Below are positions 49,850-61,930 of a stretch of 64,000 nt of DNA, piece by piece; within the stretch, counting starts at the first letter, position 1; every line of letters starts with the position of its first letter. Source of the DNA: Leucaena leucocephala. Its lineage: Eukaryota; Streptophyta; Magnoliopsida; Fabales; Fabaceae. Below the pieces are notes generated by a model. It did no database searches and had not been told where the DNA came from. It saw only the letters and a list, made by a program, of their open reading frames with translations. The position numbers and the translations under genes were made by a program. Location of the stretch: assembly GCA_037074615.1 (NCBI GenBank), contig CM073520.1, positions 34,467,527 through 34,531,526 of the forward strand, read 5' to 3'.

Positions 49850-50040
49850 CTCTGACAATGATATTTGCAACTCCTATCATAATATTTATAACTTTGACAA
49901 TAGTATTTACAATTTTGACAATGGTGTTTGTAACTTTGACAATAGTATTTGTAGCTTTGACAATGGTGTTTGTAACTTTCCTAATGGTATTTGTAATTCC
50001 CATAGTGATATTTGCAATTTCAACAATGCTATTTGTAACT
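49850..50040 (+). repeat. 21-bp minisatellite in the left foldback arm
   Basis: Units of the type TTTGACAATGGTGTTTGTAA plus C follow one another with small changes, about nine in number. The unit length is a multiple of three, which keeps long frames open on both strands and explains the large but spurious open frames here. The right arm has fewer units, so the expansion came after arm formation. Confidence 0.85.
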
Positions 50041-50064
50041 TCCACAATAGAGAAGAAGTAACTT

Positions 50065-50370
50065 TGATAATACGATTTACAATTTTGTCAATGGTATTTA
50101 CAACTCTGACAATGGTATTTGCAACTGTGAGAAATCAAATTTTGGCAATTGGGAGAAACACTGTAGCTGACACTGTAGCTTATTTGACAATACGATTTAC
50201 AACTTGGCCAATGGTATTTATAACTCTGACAATGGTATTTGCAACTGTGAGAAATCAAATTTTGGCAATTGGGAGAAACACTGTAGCTGACATTTTAGCT
50301 TCTTTGACAATACGATTTACAACTTGGCCAACGGTATTTACAACTCTAACAATAGAATTTGCAACTGGGA
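50065..50370 (+). repeat. 120-bp tandem repeat in the left foldback arm
   Basis: About 2.5 copies with a period of 120 bp (50065, 50185 and a partial from 50305). Each unit contains GAGAAATCAAATTTTGGCAA and AACACTGTAGCTGACA. The right arm carries inverted counterparts, so part of this repeat predates the palindrome. Confidence 0.85.
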
Positions 50371-50921
50371 GGGTAAACCCGATGGAGGATACACGTGCAG
50401 AAAAGGAGTGTAAACCCAGTAGTATATGCACGTGTACCCTCCATCGGGTTTACCTTCCATGGGTTTATCCTCCCAGTTGCCAATGCTACTATCAGAGTTG
50501 TAAATACCGTTGGTCAAGTTGTAAATCGTATTGTCAAAGAAGCTACAGTGTCAGCTACAGTGTTTCTCCCAATTGCCAAAATTTGATTTCTCGCAGTTGC
50601 AAATACCAATGTCAAAGTTGTAAATACCATTGGCAAAGTTATAAATCGTATTGTCAAATAAGCTACAGTGTTTTTCCCAATTGTCAAAATTTGATTTCTC
50701 ACAGTTACAAATACCATTGTCAGAGTTGTAAATACCATTGGCCAAATTGTAAATCGTATTGTCAAAATATTGGGAAAATGAAGGGTAATATGGTCTTTGC
50801 ACATAAATTTACAAATGACAGATTAGGCCTCCTGTCCACTCTATCCTTTTGAATATTCAGAAATCCAATTTATCCTTTTAAAATTTAAATGGGTTTTTTA
50901 TGTCTTTTTTCCTTTTATATT

Positions 50922-51445
50922 TCTATTTCTATTGCATTCACTCCTGCGAGACACAGAATTTGGGGAATCGGGAGCAAAAATGCGGGCCTGCCGCAATTGA
51001 ATAGTTCATTAATAAATAATGTTTATGCTTCCTTATGAATTAACTGTCATTCATCCACGTGAAAGTGAAAAACTGTGTTGACATGCAATGTATCTATCCC
51101 ATACGAGCATGCATCAACGGACCCAAAGGCAAAGCATTCAATTTGTGCGTTCGTTTTCTCTCACAGCACGAACCAACCCCACCACTTACAACACATCCTT
51201 GTCTGAGCCCCACACCTTCAGAGGCAGCCATCTCTCTCCTGAAATCTCCATTTCTCTTCCCACAATTAAGCAATAATGGCATACCCCGAAGCTAGTACTA
51301 TGAACTCTTGCTGCTCCTGTTAAAAGTAATTTGGGCTCTCATATTCCAGAGGCTGTGACTTTTGTTCAAGAGCTGCTGCTGAATAGGTGCTTTCATTTTC
51401 CTGTTTTTTGAAAGATTCCTGAATCGCTGCCCCTGCAAAATAGAA
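50922..51445. other. Promoter and 5' leader region of the Raf-like kinase gene
   Basis: From about 51060 the sequence is less AT-rich with C/T-rich stretches (CATCTCTCTCCTG near 51230), typical of a plant 5' UTR, continuing to the ATG at 51446. No other gene was seen. Confidence 0.55.
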
Positions 51446-54400
51446 ATGAATGGTGCTTTATCTGATAGCAGCTGTAATCGATTTCAGAGAACTGCTCCGG
51501 TGAGTGAATCGTCCTCTCCGGCAGCCGTGGTAGGTGGTAATTCGCGACCCATGAACGCGGTTGACGAGTTTGACCACTGGAAGGGACAGGCATCTTTCAA
51601 GAGCTGGGCCAAGCAAACTGAGGAGAGCTACCAGTTACAGCAGGCTCTGGCGCTTCGTCTTTCATCGCAGGCTGCTTGTGCGGATGATCCCAATTTCCTG
51701 GACTTGGAATCCAGCTCTTCATCCAGTTCGGCCGAGGCAGTGTCTCATCGATTTTGGGTATGCAATTTTGCCCCCTGCAAAAATGTTATATTTTCATTTT
51801 CTTGCGGATATTACGGAAGATTCTCGTGGGAATTCCTTTTTATTCCTTTTCAAAATCATGGTTGGAAGGTTCAATATTGGGACATGGGGGAGGGAAAGGA
51901 GTTGCTATATAGTTGTCTGTAAATACTTCGAGTTATATTTTTAATTTTAGTTATTTCAAATGAATTGATTCGTTGTGAAGATAAAATGAATAACGGAAGG
52001 TGATGAGCTCTTACTTCTTTCTGGGTTTCAAAGGAAATCTCATCTTGATTTGCTTACGTGTCATTCATATGGCTTCTATTTGCAATTTTGCTTAGCATTT
52101 GACAGTAAGTTTAATGTCATATCCGTAGTATAACACCAAGTAAATTTTCAACCATTTTCTCAAACTTTAAATGTTTTTTTAATAACGGGACCAGATCAAG
52201 TAAGTTCGCCTGAATATAATATAATATGCCCCTTCGCTGTGAATACCTTGTAAATTTTGAACTGTTTGTTTAAAATTTAAATGCTTTCTCCTTTACTGGA
52301 CCAGGTTAATGTTGCACATGCACATGACCTCACATACATAATTGCGGGTGCACACATTTGCTCATGCACACACCAAACATGGGGCTAGTCTTGTTAAAAA
52401 CAAAAAAAGTGATTTAAATGCATTTTCCTTTTACATTGATCAGGTCAATGGTTGTTTGCAATACTCAGACAAAATTCCAGATGGATTTTATCTTATCCAT
52501 GGGATGGATGCATATTCATGGACTATAAGTGTTGATCTGCAGAATGTTGGCCTGATTCCATCATTTGAATCACTGATGTCGGTTGAACCATGTGATGATT
52601 TGTCAATTGTAGTGATTGCCATTGACAAATCAAGAGATCCTGGTTTGAGAGAACTGCTAAATGGCATAATTAGTCTTTCTAATAACTGGATTACTAAAAA
52701 GGATGTAATCGATCATCTTGCAAATCTTGTTTGCAGTAGGTTGGGGTAAGTGTACCCATCTCTAATATTGAAAAAGTTAAAAAATCATTGTCTTAGAATT
52801 CACTTTTATTGACCTCTTCTTCACAAGCTTTTGTTGTTTTCGAAAGGGGGGAAACCTGGACTGAAGAAAACTTAGCTTCGCGCTGGAAGGAGTACACTCA
52901 AATTCTAAAAGACATCCTTCATTCTGTCATTCTTCCAATTGGAAGCTTAACTTTTGGCTTATGTGTCCACCGAGCATTGCTCTTTAAAGTATTCTTTTTC
53001 ATCTATTTATAATTTAGCACATTATATTTTTATAAATTATAATAAAACTACTCAATGATTCAATGAACATTCTCTCAACATAATGCTTTTGAGTTGAAGT
53101 GTTCTTGACATGCTTTCATAGCCACTATGACCAAGGTCATAAGTTTAGTCCTTGCAACATTCCCTCAATTGAAATTAAATTTCAGCATAAGTTTTCATAT
53201 GCTTGTATTTTATCCACACTTATAATAAGAAAATTATTCTGATGAGATAGATTTTGTATAATATCATTATCAATGGAATAACCATCAATTTCACAACCAA
53301 AAATACATCTCCCATTTAGTGCATCGTTTTTCCCTCGTAATTTGGCGTCTGAGTGCCTACTATTAACTTTTGACATTGCAGGCATTAGCTGACTCGGTGA
53401 ACCTTCCATGCCGAATTGTCAAGGGTTGCAAGTATTGTAAAAAGGATGTAGGTGCCTCGTGTTTAGTGCAAATTGGCCCTAACAGGTTTGTTGCATTGGT
53501 TAATTAATTAAATCATTGGTAAACTTCAAATGATTATTTTGAACTAAATGCAATGCTATTTTAAGTAAGAAGTAATTAAAATGGGTAAAACTGGTTTTTA
53601 AGCATTTATATAACCCAACTAAATCCAAATAGGGGGAAGGCATGTATATTTGTGTGTGTATTATATTCATATTTACACTTCACATTATTTATATAGAACT
53701 TTGAAATCGTAATGTGCAAAGAGTGTATTAAATGAAGATCTATATAAATAATGTCAAGTGTAAATATGAAGATAATACACACACAAATATGCATGCCTTC
53801 CCCCTATTTGGATTCAGTTTGGTTATATAAATGCTGTTTTTCTGAAGAAATCAGAAGAAAATAATATTGTATGCACTTTTGTAGGGAGTATTTGATTGAT
53901 TTGGTTGGAAGGCCAGGGGCTATGAGCCAGCCCGATTCTTCTCTTAATTCTGCATCTTCATTATTAATTGCTTCACCACTGTGTCATCCAAAGTTCAAGC
54001 CAGCTGAAACTGCTGAATATTCAAAGACATTAGCCCAATTGTATTTCTTGGACTGTCAGGGACTGGAACTTGTATTTGACTCCAAGTCAGGTTATTTTCT
54101 CTGATTCTCTGTATGTACGCTATTCATATGTCTTATACTTGGAGGTGGGGGTGAATGAAGTGGCATGGGGGAACTAGGTAGCTGCATGGAAGGCTGGAAT
54201 AGCTTTGAAGGAATGTGGGATGAGGGAAGTTTCTAAATTTGATGGCTACAGATAAATTATTAGGGCATTCTAGTTTGTTCAGTTATGTGGACCTTATTTC
54301 TGATTAACATGCTGTATTTCATTCAAAATAAGCTTGCTTTTTAATGGCTCAGTTGAGAGTCTTATATGCAGTGCTGATAGAGAGCCTAGGAAAATAAAAA

Positions 54401-57400
54401 AATTCATTAATACGATAAATGGGATCAAGCAAAATCACAGGGAAGAGCTGAATTGAGGAGGGTTGATGCTCCAAAAGGGGAGTTAGCCATTGGGTATCAA
54501 TGCTGATCACCCAACAGCTCATTGAGAAAAGAAGAGGTTCTTGTCATAAAATAAGGACTGGAATCAGGCTTGGATTCTCTGGTCAGATTTGAGACGTTTT
54601 AGAATATTTCAACTGGCCAGTGCATTAAGATTCATGCTTGTTAACATGTGGTATACCATTTGCTTGAATGCGGTGGTTTTTCTGTCCTCGTTTCTTCTGC
54701 AGTGTCACAATATTAACATTTGCCAGTGGAATGTTCATGTAGTGTTCTTAATTTTTAATTTGCTATATGGTTGTAAATCTGTTTATTTTCTCATGGAAAT
54801 AAAGACAATAATGAAATGATTTCCAGGTTTTTTTAAACAAAAATTGTCAAGTGATATATCTCCTGACTATTGGTTTGTCTCCTGTGATATTGTCACCTAA
54901 GAAATCTTAACGTTTGTATAAGTATTGTTAAGGGTGAATGGTGAAATAATACTGTAAGTACTGATTTCTACCATGACAGGTGGTGCAATTGATCATAATG
55001 ATGGAATCGACCGAAGGCCTACTGAAGCTTTTAATGCAAACCACGCAGGTGGGAAAATTCATCTGACTGCTTTGATAAGAATGAATCACCTCTATGTTAA
55101 AGAGCATATCACCCAGTCATTAAAAAATGATTAATGTTTAATGGACGAAATAATGTCATAATTAATAAACTCAATAATCAATATACTCCTCCTGGAGGTT
55201 CTTTTGCTGTCATACTCCGTTGGCATCGTATAGCGTCCATTTGATATTGCAAGCTAATTTATTTTTACAGAAGAGTATGCGTTATTCAGAAACGCAAACC
55301 AGTCAGTATTGGATAGTCCGAGTCACCGGGTTGATCTTGATGAGGATGGTCTGGAAATTTTATGGAGTGAATTTATTTTGAAAGATAAAATTGGAACAGG
55401 TATATTATTTGACACCTCATGATTTTCATACCGAAAAGTTTCCAGATGCTCTGTATTTTTATATATCTCAGTGAAATGTATCATGAAAGGGTGGAAATAA
55501 GTTCGAATGGCAACTGCATTTCAGGTTCATTTGGAACTGTCCTTCGTGCAGATTGGCGTGGTTGTGTAAGGATTTATTTTCCTAAACTTCTTGGTTTTTT
55601 TGGTGATATTTTCCAAAACTTCTTGTTAAAGATGCTCATGCATCCTTTTGCATCATAAGCAAATTCATATTTACATCGTTGTTCAGGGGACCATAAATGA
55701 TGATTTCAGACAATGATGAGCTGTTGTGCTAGAGAATATACCACTAGATATATTTTTTTTTTAATAAAAAAGTGAAAAAAATTACAGCAGCTTTAGCCTA
55801 AATCAGAATCATGCTGCTTATTACTGCAAGGATCAAGCTCTATAACAGAAGACAACTCTAAAGTAGGATTATAGGTGGGTTTGGTACTTAGGAACCACAG
55901 CGAGAGAGTTCTTTGCCAACCAGTCAGCAGCTTCGTTGGCCCTGTGAAGAATTGATTTAACTATAATTTCCCACTTCCTAGACATAACATGCTTGATTTG
56001 CTGCCGAACTTCACTATCTGAATGCATACTGACATCTTACGATTCAGAAGTTTTACCGCATCAGCTGAGTACTTTTATAAGAGAACCCATATAAAACTGT
56101 GATCCCATGCCAAATTCAGCCCAAGCATAGAACCCCACAGTTCAACCGAGAGAGGCTTTGTAGAAGAAACCGAAAATATCTAGGAGAGATTATAGGGATT
56201 AGATGCTGATGATAATCTCATCTGCTTTTATTATTTTTTATTCTTTCGTTGATTATAGATCCCTCAGTATCAGGCCCACATGATCGGCTCTGATTCCTCC
56301 CTCACTATATATATATATATACCGACTGTGATTGACCAATATCTGTGAAATATAATTCTCCTTCTACCATCAACGTACAAACGTACATGGTATCAGAGCT
56401 GGATGGAGAATCATCGAACTCATCTTTGTCAGAAATGAAGTCGCACGATCAATCAGAGGGAGTCCCCAAGAATGGGTCCTCAAAAATCGTCAATATTGAA
56501 GGGTCGACCGCCCTGCTTGTGTCAGGAAAGCTCACCGGCGACAACTATATGAAATGGGCACAGTCGGTGAAGCTGGCCATTGATGGTCGGGATAAGCTCG
56601 ACTACATCACCAACGACGCACCTGTATCTGGAGCCGCACAGACGCATAGTAAGTGGAAGTCCGACAACTCTCTGGTTTCTTCGTGGCTCATCAACGTACA
56701 AGCGTACAGGGTTGCCTCCAAAGTTATAAATGAAGGCATACTAAAAGCTACTTTCATTTCTATAGATACCTCCACATCTGGCTTGACTATTCAACTCAAA
56801 AACGGCACCATGAATGTTAACTACTTATCTTTGAACCATCCCTGTTCAAGCAACCTCCAGCTGTTGGGGGTCTATCCACGCTAGCAAAACCACCTCTAGC
56901 CAAGATACTATGATTCCCATCATGGATACTGCTAAGAGTACTTCTCGCTTGTGCAAGAATAATATCATTCTGCACTCCTAAATAATTCTCTCATGTGTTC
57001 ATCAACCCTGTTGAGTTGACATGGACGTACAGGGACGCTATAATTGAGGAGATATTTTGATGAAGGTTTCATGATTGAGTTTTCTTTGTTCTTATTTTAT
57101 TATTTTTAAGTAATAGAAACCTATTTTGGCCTATGATCACAGCTCAAAAGTTAAAATTTTATCTCTACTGGTTGGGTGTTAAAATTCATACATTTCCATA
57201 GCTGGGCTCTTGCTTTGTGGTTCAAGCTTATCGATTAGGTAAGTCTGTGACAAAGACTATTTCAAGTAGGAAACGATACAGAGGAAATTTGAGAGAAAAA
57301 AAAATGTTGACTAAAGTAGTTCAAAAGTAGAACTACTTACCCACATAATTATTTTTTCCCAACGATGTCATTGTCTATGTGTTGGTTGTATTACCATTAT

Positions 57401-60345
57401 TCCATTCTTTCTATTTTTTGGGAGGGGTGATGGTATCCAATATTGTTACTTAATCCAGAACGTGTAATTTTTAGGATGTTGCTGTGAAAATTCTCAAGGT
57501 TCAAGGTTTTGATGCAGAGCGATATCATGAATTTAGAAAGGAGGTATGCTTTGTAGTAGATTTTGTATGTAAGTATTTATTATTCCATTCAATTTCCCTT
57601 CAGTATACCAGTTTGTTTCTCAGGTATCACTCATGAAACGTCTGCGGCATCCAAACATAGTTCTCTTCATGGGTGCAGTTTTTGAACAGCCCAACTTGTC
57701 AATAGTGACAGAATATTTATCAAGGTGCAATGATTTTCTGGAATGATCATCTTTGAAGTGCTACTCACTTTTGTGCTTACCTGAAATTAAAATCAGAGAG
57801 TCACCAAGTAAACAGTCTGATTTGAATTGCAGAGGAAGCTTGTTTGAACTTTTGCGCATGCCAGATGCTAGATCAATTCTCAGTGCGAAGCGTCGGTTAT
57901 GTATGGCCTATGATGTGGTATACATTCATTCGGGAAAAGCTGCTAGTCTTGCTGTTTCCATGTCTTTTTTCCATCAAACGCAGAATAACACTATTGAGTT
58001 GTTGCCTCTGTTGTCCAGGCAAGTGGAATGAATTATCTTCATCAAATGAGACCTCCCATTGTCCATAGAGATCTTAAGTCTCCAAATCTTTTGGTGGACA
58101 ATACTTATACAGTCAAGGTAACTTCAGGAAACCTTTGCTTTGCTTGCTACATTGCCTTTTTTTCTTGGTTAGTTTTGGCTTTGAATTGGTTCAAACTCAG
58201 ATCCTTTGCCACTGATCTAAAGCTAAATGGTGCCTCGTGCATTGCCTTTTTTGCCTTCCACTTGGATTCAAACTCAGATCCTACAGAGATGGATATGACT
58301 TCAGTGTTAGGAATCTATACCTTATTGGAGCTTACTGCATTATTTGATTTGATATTCAAGTGCTTAGAAACTAAACTAAGAATGCCTTTTGTTTGGGCCA
58401 AACTAAACTAAGAACTTTTATTTGTTCTTTTTTTTTTTTTTGGTTTATTTTTTCTCATTTTTAAGAGAGCCTGCTTTAAGTCATGTCACGGATCTGAGAG
58501 ATCATTTAAAAATTATATGGACCTGAACAAGAATGAAGGATCTAAAAGATCTGGCTCCATACGGGAAGATAAGGAGCAATAGCACATGAAGAAATAGTAG
58601 TACAAAGTAGTAAAAGTCCTCATTTTTCTAAGCCAGTTATTGCAGCAAAATGGGGGGTTGAGGGGCCTTTGTTCCCCCCGGGTGACCCCCCTTCCCATCC
58701 CTGAGCCATCCCTTAATCTGTTAAGAGAGTGAAGGGAGGCTCAGGGGTGTCCAATCGGCTAATGAGAGTGGGAATTGACCTGCTTCTGAGTGAGGAGATC
58801 TTTATGTCAAATCGCTCTTACGGACGATGAAAGAGTCAGCTGACGGCTAGTCAATTCACCATTTGCTAACATTGTCTTCACCAAATATTAACAATGTCTA
58901 GATTGTCATCTAGGATTCCTAGATGGAGATGCTTTGTCCCTTGATTTCTTTATATATATCAAGTAGGTCTCATGTGTTGCATAGAGTTTGGAAAATAAAC
59001 TATAATGTTTATATTTTATGAACTGGCTTATTAGAATTCTTATATTATATATTAGATGTATGTATATCTTGGAATGAGCCCTCAAATGCGTAGAGTCTTG
59101 TAGTCATAGTTCATATTTTAAGAGACATGTTCGTATTTTAAACTGTTTGGTCTAGTGTACCCATTCTTGTAACTCTTGCCTTTCTGCATTACCATTATGA
59201 TTGACAACTGTATAGCCTTGTCGTTTATGTCTTATATTTATGGATGAAAAAATTTATGGTGATAATATCGGCAACAATCCGTTTTAATCTTATGTATCAG
59301 GTATGTGATTTTGGTCTCTCACGTACAAAGGCAAACACATTTCTTTCATCTAAAACAGCTGCGGGGACGGTAAGTTCTACTTCATTCTTTTGGACATTTT
59401 GTTATTTAAATACGTATTTGGCCATTTCACAATCTAAATACGTCTCTGTTATGAACATGAACAGCCTGAGTGGATGGCACCAGAAGTCATTCGTGGTGAA
59501 CCATCAAATGAAAAATGTGACATATTCAGCTTCGGTGTAATTCTGTGGGAACTAGTGACCCTGCAACAACCTTGGAGAAACTTAAATCCATCTCAGGTTG
59601 TTTTCTTGTCAATGCGCTTTAGATTGTTAGCTAAGCTGTAAATACTATGGACAGAAGAAAATAGAAGTGTTCCTATCTATTATGAACATGGTCGTTGCTT
59701 TGCTGTTCTTCTATATATATATATGTAGTTAAGACTTGGTCATATTTCCTGCAAAAGTATTGACAAAATATTGGATTGAAGTTTCAAAATCCACTTGTCT
59801 GGCTTGCTATTCTCTTGACAAGCAGTATTCCGTTACTGTAGGTTGTTGCAGCTGTGGGTTTCATGGCCAAAAGACTAGAGGTTCCGAGCTATGTGAATCC
59901 GGAAGTGGCGGCGTTGATTCAACTCTGCTGGGCCGTGTAAGCAGAATAAAAGAATTTAAAAACGGAAGAAAAAGAAAACTTTGGGGCAATAGATTCTTGT
60001 ACTGTTTGTAAAGGAATTTTAAGGATTATTCTTGTTTCAAAAGATGGATAGATAGATCAAGCAAATAATGGGAAAACATGAAAGTATGTCAAAATAGTGA
60101 ATCACATTGAAAAGTGATCGGCTTTGCTTGCATGATTCTTGGTTTTTCTATCATTTAGATTGGTGTGCCTAAGAATTTTGTTCTTTTATCTTTTTGTAAT
60201 TACATGTTTAATTGACTGCTATATCTCTACCTCCATTGTCATTCTGATAACAATCTGGTTATGTTGTAGTGAACCCTCAAGCCGCCCCTCTTTCTCCTAT
60301 ATTATGAACTGTCTGCAGCAAATGATTGCGGATACTCAAGGGTGA
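51446..60345 (+). CDS. CTR1-related Raf-like MAPKKK with EDR1 domain
   Basis: Exons: 51446-51757, 52444-52745, 52847-52988, 53382-53485, 53885-54090, 54980-55048, 55271-55399, 55525-55565, 57475-57543, 57624-57724, 57833-57917, 58019-58117, 59301-59369, 59465-59596, 59842-59936 and 60270-60345. All phases agree, giving 676 residues. Residues about 45-330 are the EDR1/CTR1 regulatory domain (LRLSSQAACADDPNFLD, NGCLQYSDKIPDGFYLIHG, LPIGSLTFGLCVHRALLFK, LPCRIVKGCKYC). A short linker follows, then the kinase: glycine loop IGTGSFGTV (419-427), VAVK with Lys440, HRDLKSPNLLVD (catalytic Asp538), DFG (556-558) and TPEWMAPE (to 583). All key residues are present, so it should be active. CTR1 itself (821 residues in Arabidopsis) represses ethylene signalling. 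This protein has a shorter N-terminus and linker, so it may be the CTR1-like paralogue class instead. The acceptor of exon 3 (52846) is the least certain border. Its introns host three transposon remnants. Confidence 0.93.
53601..53835. mobile_element. Hairpin MITE in intron 4 of the Raf-like kinase gene
   Basis: About 100-bp inverted arms (AGCATTTATATAACC at the left, its complement GGTTATATAAATGCT at the right) enclose a loop of about 45 bases near 53695-53740. The arms match closely, including AAATCCAAATAGGGGGAAGG and the TGTGTGTGTATTAT block. No coding capacity and no clean target duplication were seen. Transcribed within the kinase pre-mRNA, it would fold into a long hairpin. Confidence 0.85.
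55745..56165 (-). mobile_element. LINE RNase H-domain remnant in intron 8 of the kinase gene
   Basis: On the minus strand, pieces of a plant LINE RNase H-like domain can be read in order in two frames: ELWGSMLGLNLAWDHSF and SADAVKLLNRK, then after a frameshift SDSEVRQQIKHVMSRKW and HRANEAADWLAKNSLA. A stop and at least one frameshift make it dead. An A/T-rich stretch at 55752-55785 may be the remains of the 3' end. Confidence 0.75.
56388..56884 (+). mobile_element. Ty1/copia retrotransposon 5' remnant (primer-binding site and gag start)
   Basis: TGGTATCAGAGC at 56388-56399 is the classic copia primer-binding site complementary to initiator tRNA-Met. It follows directly on ...GTACA, which is the expected CA end of a 5' LTR. 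A frame then runs to a stop at 56882-56884 and contains LLVSGKLTGDNYMKWAQSV and DNSLVSSWLI, the copia gag N-terminal domain. Protease, integrase and reverse transcriptase are absent nearby. The LTR upstream is at most about 200 bp (56180-56387), and its start could not be fixed. No 3' LTR was recognised, so the copy is truncated. It sits next to the LINE remnant in the same intron. Confidence 0.85.
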
Positions 60346-61930
60346 ACAAGTTCATGCAGATAATGTGACTTTATACAGAAGTACAACATTTTTTCAAAAG
60401 AAATATATGTGTGTATATAAGATCATAGTTTGGTGATGTAATTTTGACGTTCCTGGTTACCTTGATTATTCAAGGGCAAAATTATTTTTGAGGATAATGT
60501 ATATATAATGTAAATGAATTGAGCTGTTAGCCAGCTACTTAATTCTTTGACTGACATTGATATTGCCTTTTACACACTCGTAATTGTTCTCTGCTATGAC
60601 CCAAACAAATTTCTAAACCTTTAATATATTAAGACAGAAATTGCACAAGAAAGTAGGATTGAGAACTAAAACTCATTACATTCATAGGTTAAACACTAAT
60701 CTGGTTCATACACAGACGCAAATGAACTGACACAGGGGAGGTAACAATTACAGCTTCAAATTACTACAAAACATAACAATGAACAAAGGACCACACTCAC
60801 AAACACAACTCTCACAACACAGAACAGAGACTCTAGAACATAAACACAGGTTTCCCAATCATTCGAGCGGGTTGGCGCACTCCCCTCCACAAAGGGTCAA
60901 TCCAATTCCAAATTCTTCTCTGCCTTCTGCTGAACCAAAGGGAACAATGTATAGAACCCCAAAAGTGATTTGCACATCCCTCAACTTAACCCTCCTATAG
61001 ACTTTGACTTATAGCAACCCAAAGTGAAAAACTCTTCTATCCCTTTCTGAAAAATGGTTAGTCAAAGGTCTAACCAACAAAAGTGCCTTTCCCTCTTTCA
61101 TGTATGCTCCTACGTTTTCAAAAATGGTCCTAACATTCTCTCATCAGGTGCTTTCTTGTTCATCTCCATCTCTCTAATTGCTACTTTGTTTGGGGGTAAA
61201 TTTTCATGGAATTGAAAGTGTTGAAACTTGAAAGAACGAACTATACTGTGAACCGTGAAATTCCCCCTACTTTTTATATCTAAATTATCAGGGGAAGAAA
61301 ACTAAAATGTTGGTGCTAAATCTCACGTTTGAAGATGACAAAGCAAGGGTATATGCAGAATGCAGATTAAGAATTCATAGCATTTACAATCAGCTCCATT
61401 AAAATTTGCTATGAACCAGTTAGTAAGTGTTCTGATGACTAAATTCAGAAGGCAAGGTATTGGTTTTCAGCGATTCAAGTTCAATAATGATGATAACGAT
61501 TCGTTACCAAGTGAAATTCCTGACTTGCAATATACTTTGTAGTTTTTAGATGTTTTATATTCTTTATTAAAACAAGATTTTACTTCTCTAATTCTATATA
61601 TAAGTCACTTTTAACATATTTTACTAGAATTAGGAGAAACCTTAAATCTCTAAATGGTATCCTAAAATTTAACAACTTTTTTAACTTCATTCTTATTTAA
61701 TTTAATATATATACTATACCTCATGAGACAGTATACATAATAAAAAATAAAAATAAAATAAAATAATATATTTATGTAAAAAATTTAATAATATAACTTA
61801 TAAATAGGATAAAATTAACCTTTAGCGGGTAAATTGACCTTTTACATGTTCATACATCACATTTGATATCTGTGAATTCTTGTATCATCCTAAAAAACCC
61901 CGTGTTTTTTTAAAGCCTTTAACTACAAGA
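60346..61930. other. 3' flank of the kinase gene and intergenic DNA
   Basis: About the first 250 bases are probably 3' UTR. A less AT-rich stretch at 60700-61000 gives a short open frame on the plus strand with no recognisable family. No gene is supported. Confidence 0.5.

Larger units (their letters stand above)
49654..50921. mobile_element. Mutator-type foldback element, 1250 bp plus 9-bp target duplication
   Basis: The element spans 49663-50912, flanked by identical TTTTATATT nonamers (49654-49662 and 50913-50921), the duplication size of Mutator-like elements. Almost the whole element is one imperfect palindrome. The left arm start (GGGAGAAAGACAAA, AACCCATTTAAATTT, AAGGATAAATTGG, GAATATTCAAAAGGA) is mirrored at the right end. 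The axis lies near 50395-50450, where CCCGATGGAGG faces CCTCCATCGGG. The left arm is about 740 bp and the right about 490 bp, because the left gained extra repeat units. It has no transposase. The arms are similar enough to fold into a long double-stranded RNA or extrude as a cruciform. Confidence 0.88.

Noticed and set aside
49773..50852. 359-codon open frame, and shorter frames on both strands, rich in Cys, Asn, Tyr and Thr
   Set aside because: It lies wholly inside the foldback element and is kept open by 21-bp and 120-bp repeats. Open frames occur on both strands and match no protein family.
53606..53794. 62-codon minus-strand frame in a kinase intron
   Set aside because: It is contained in the hairpin MITE and is a by-product of its inverted arms.
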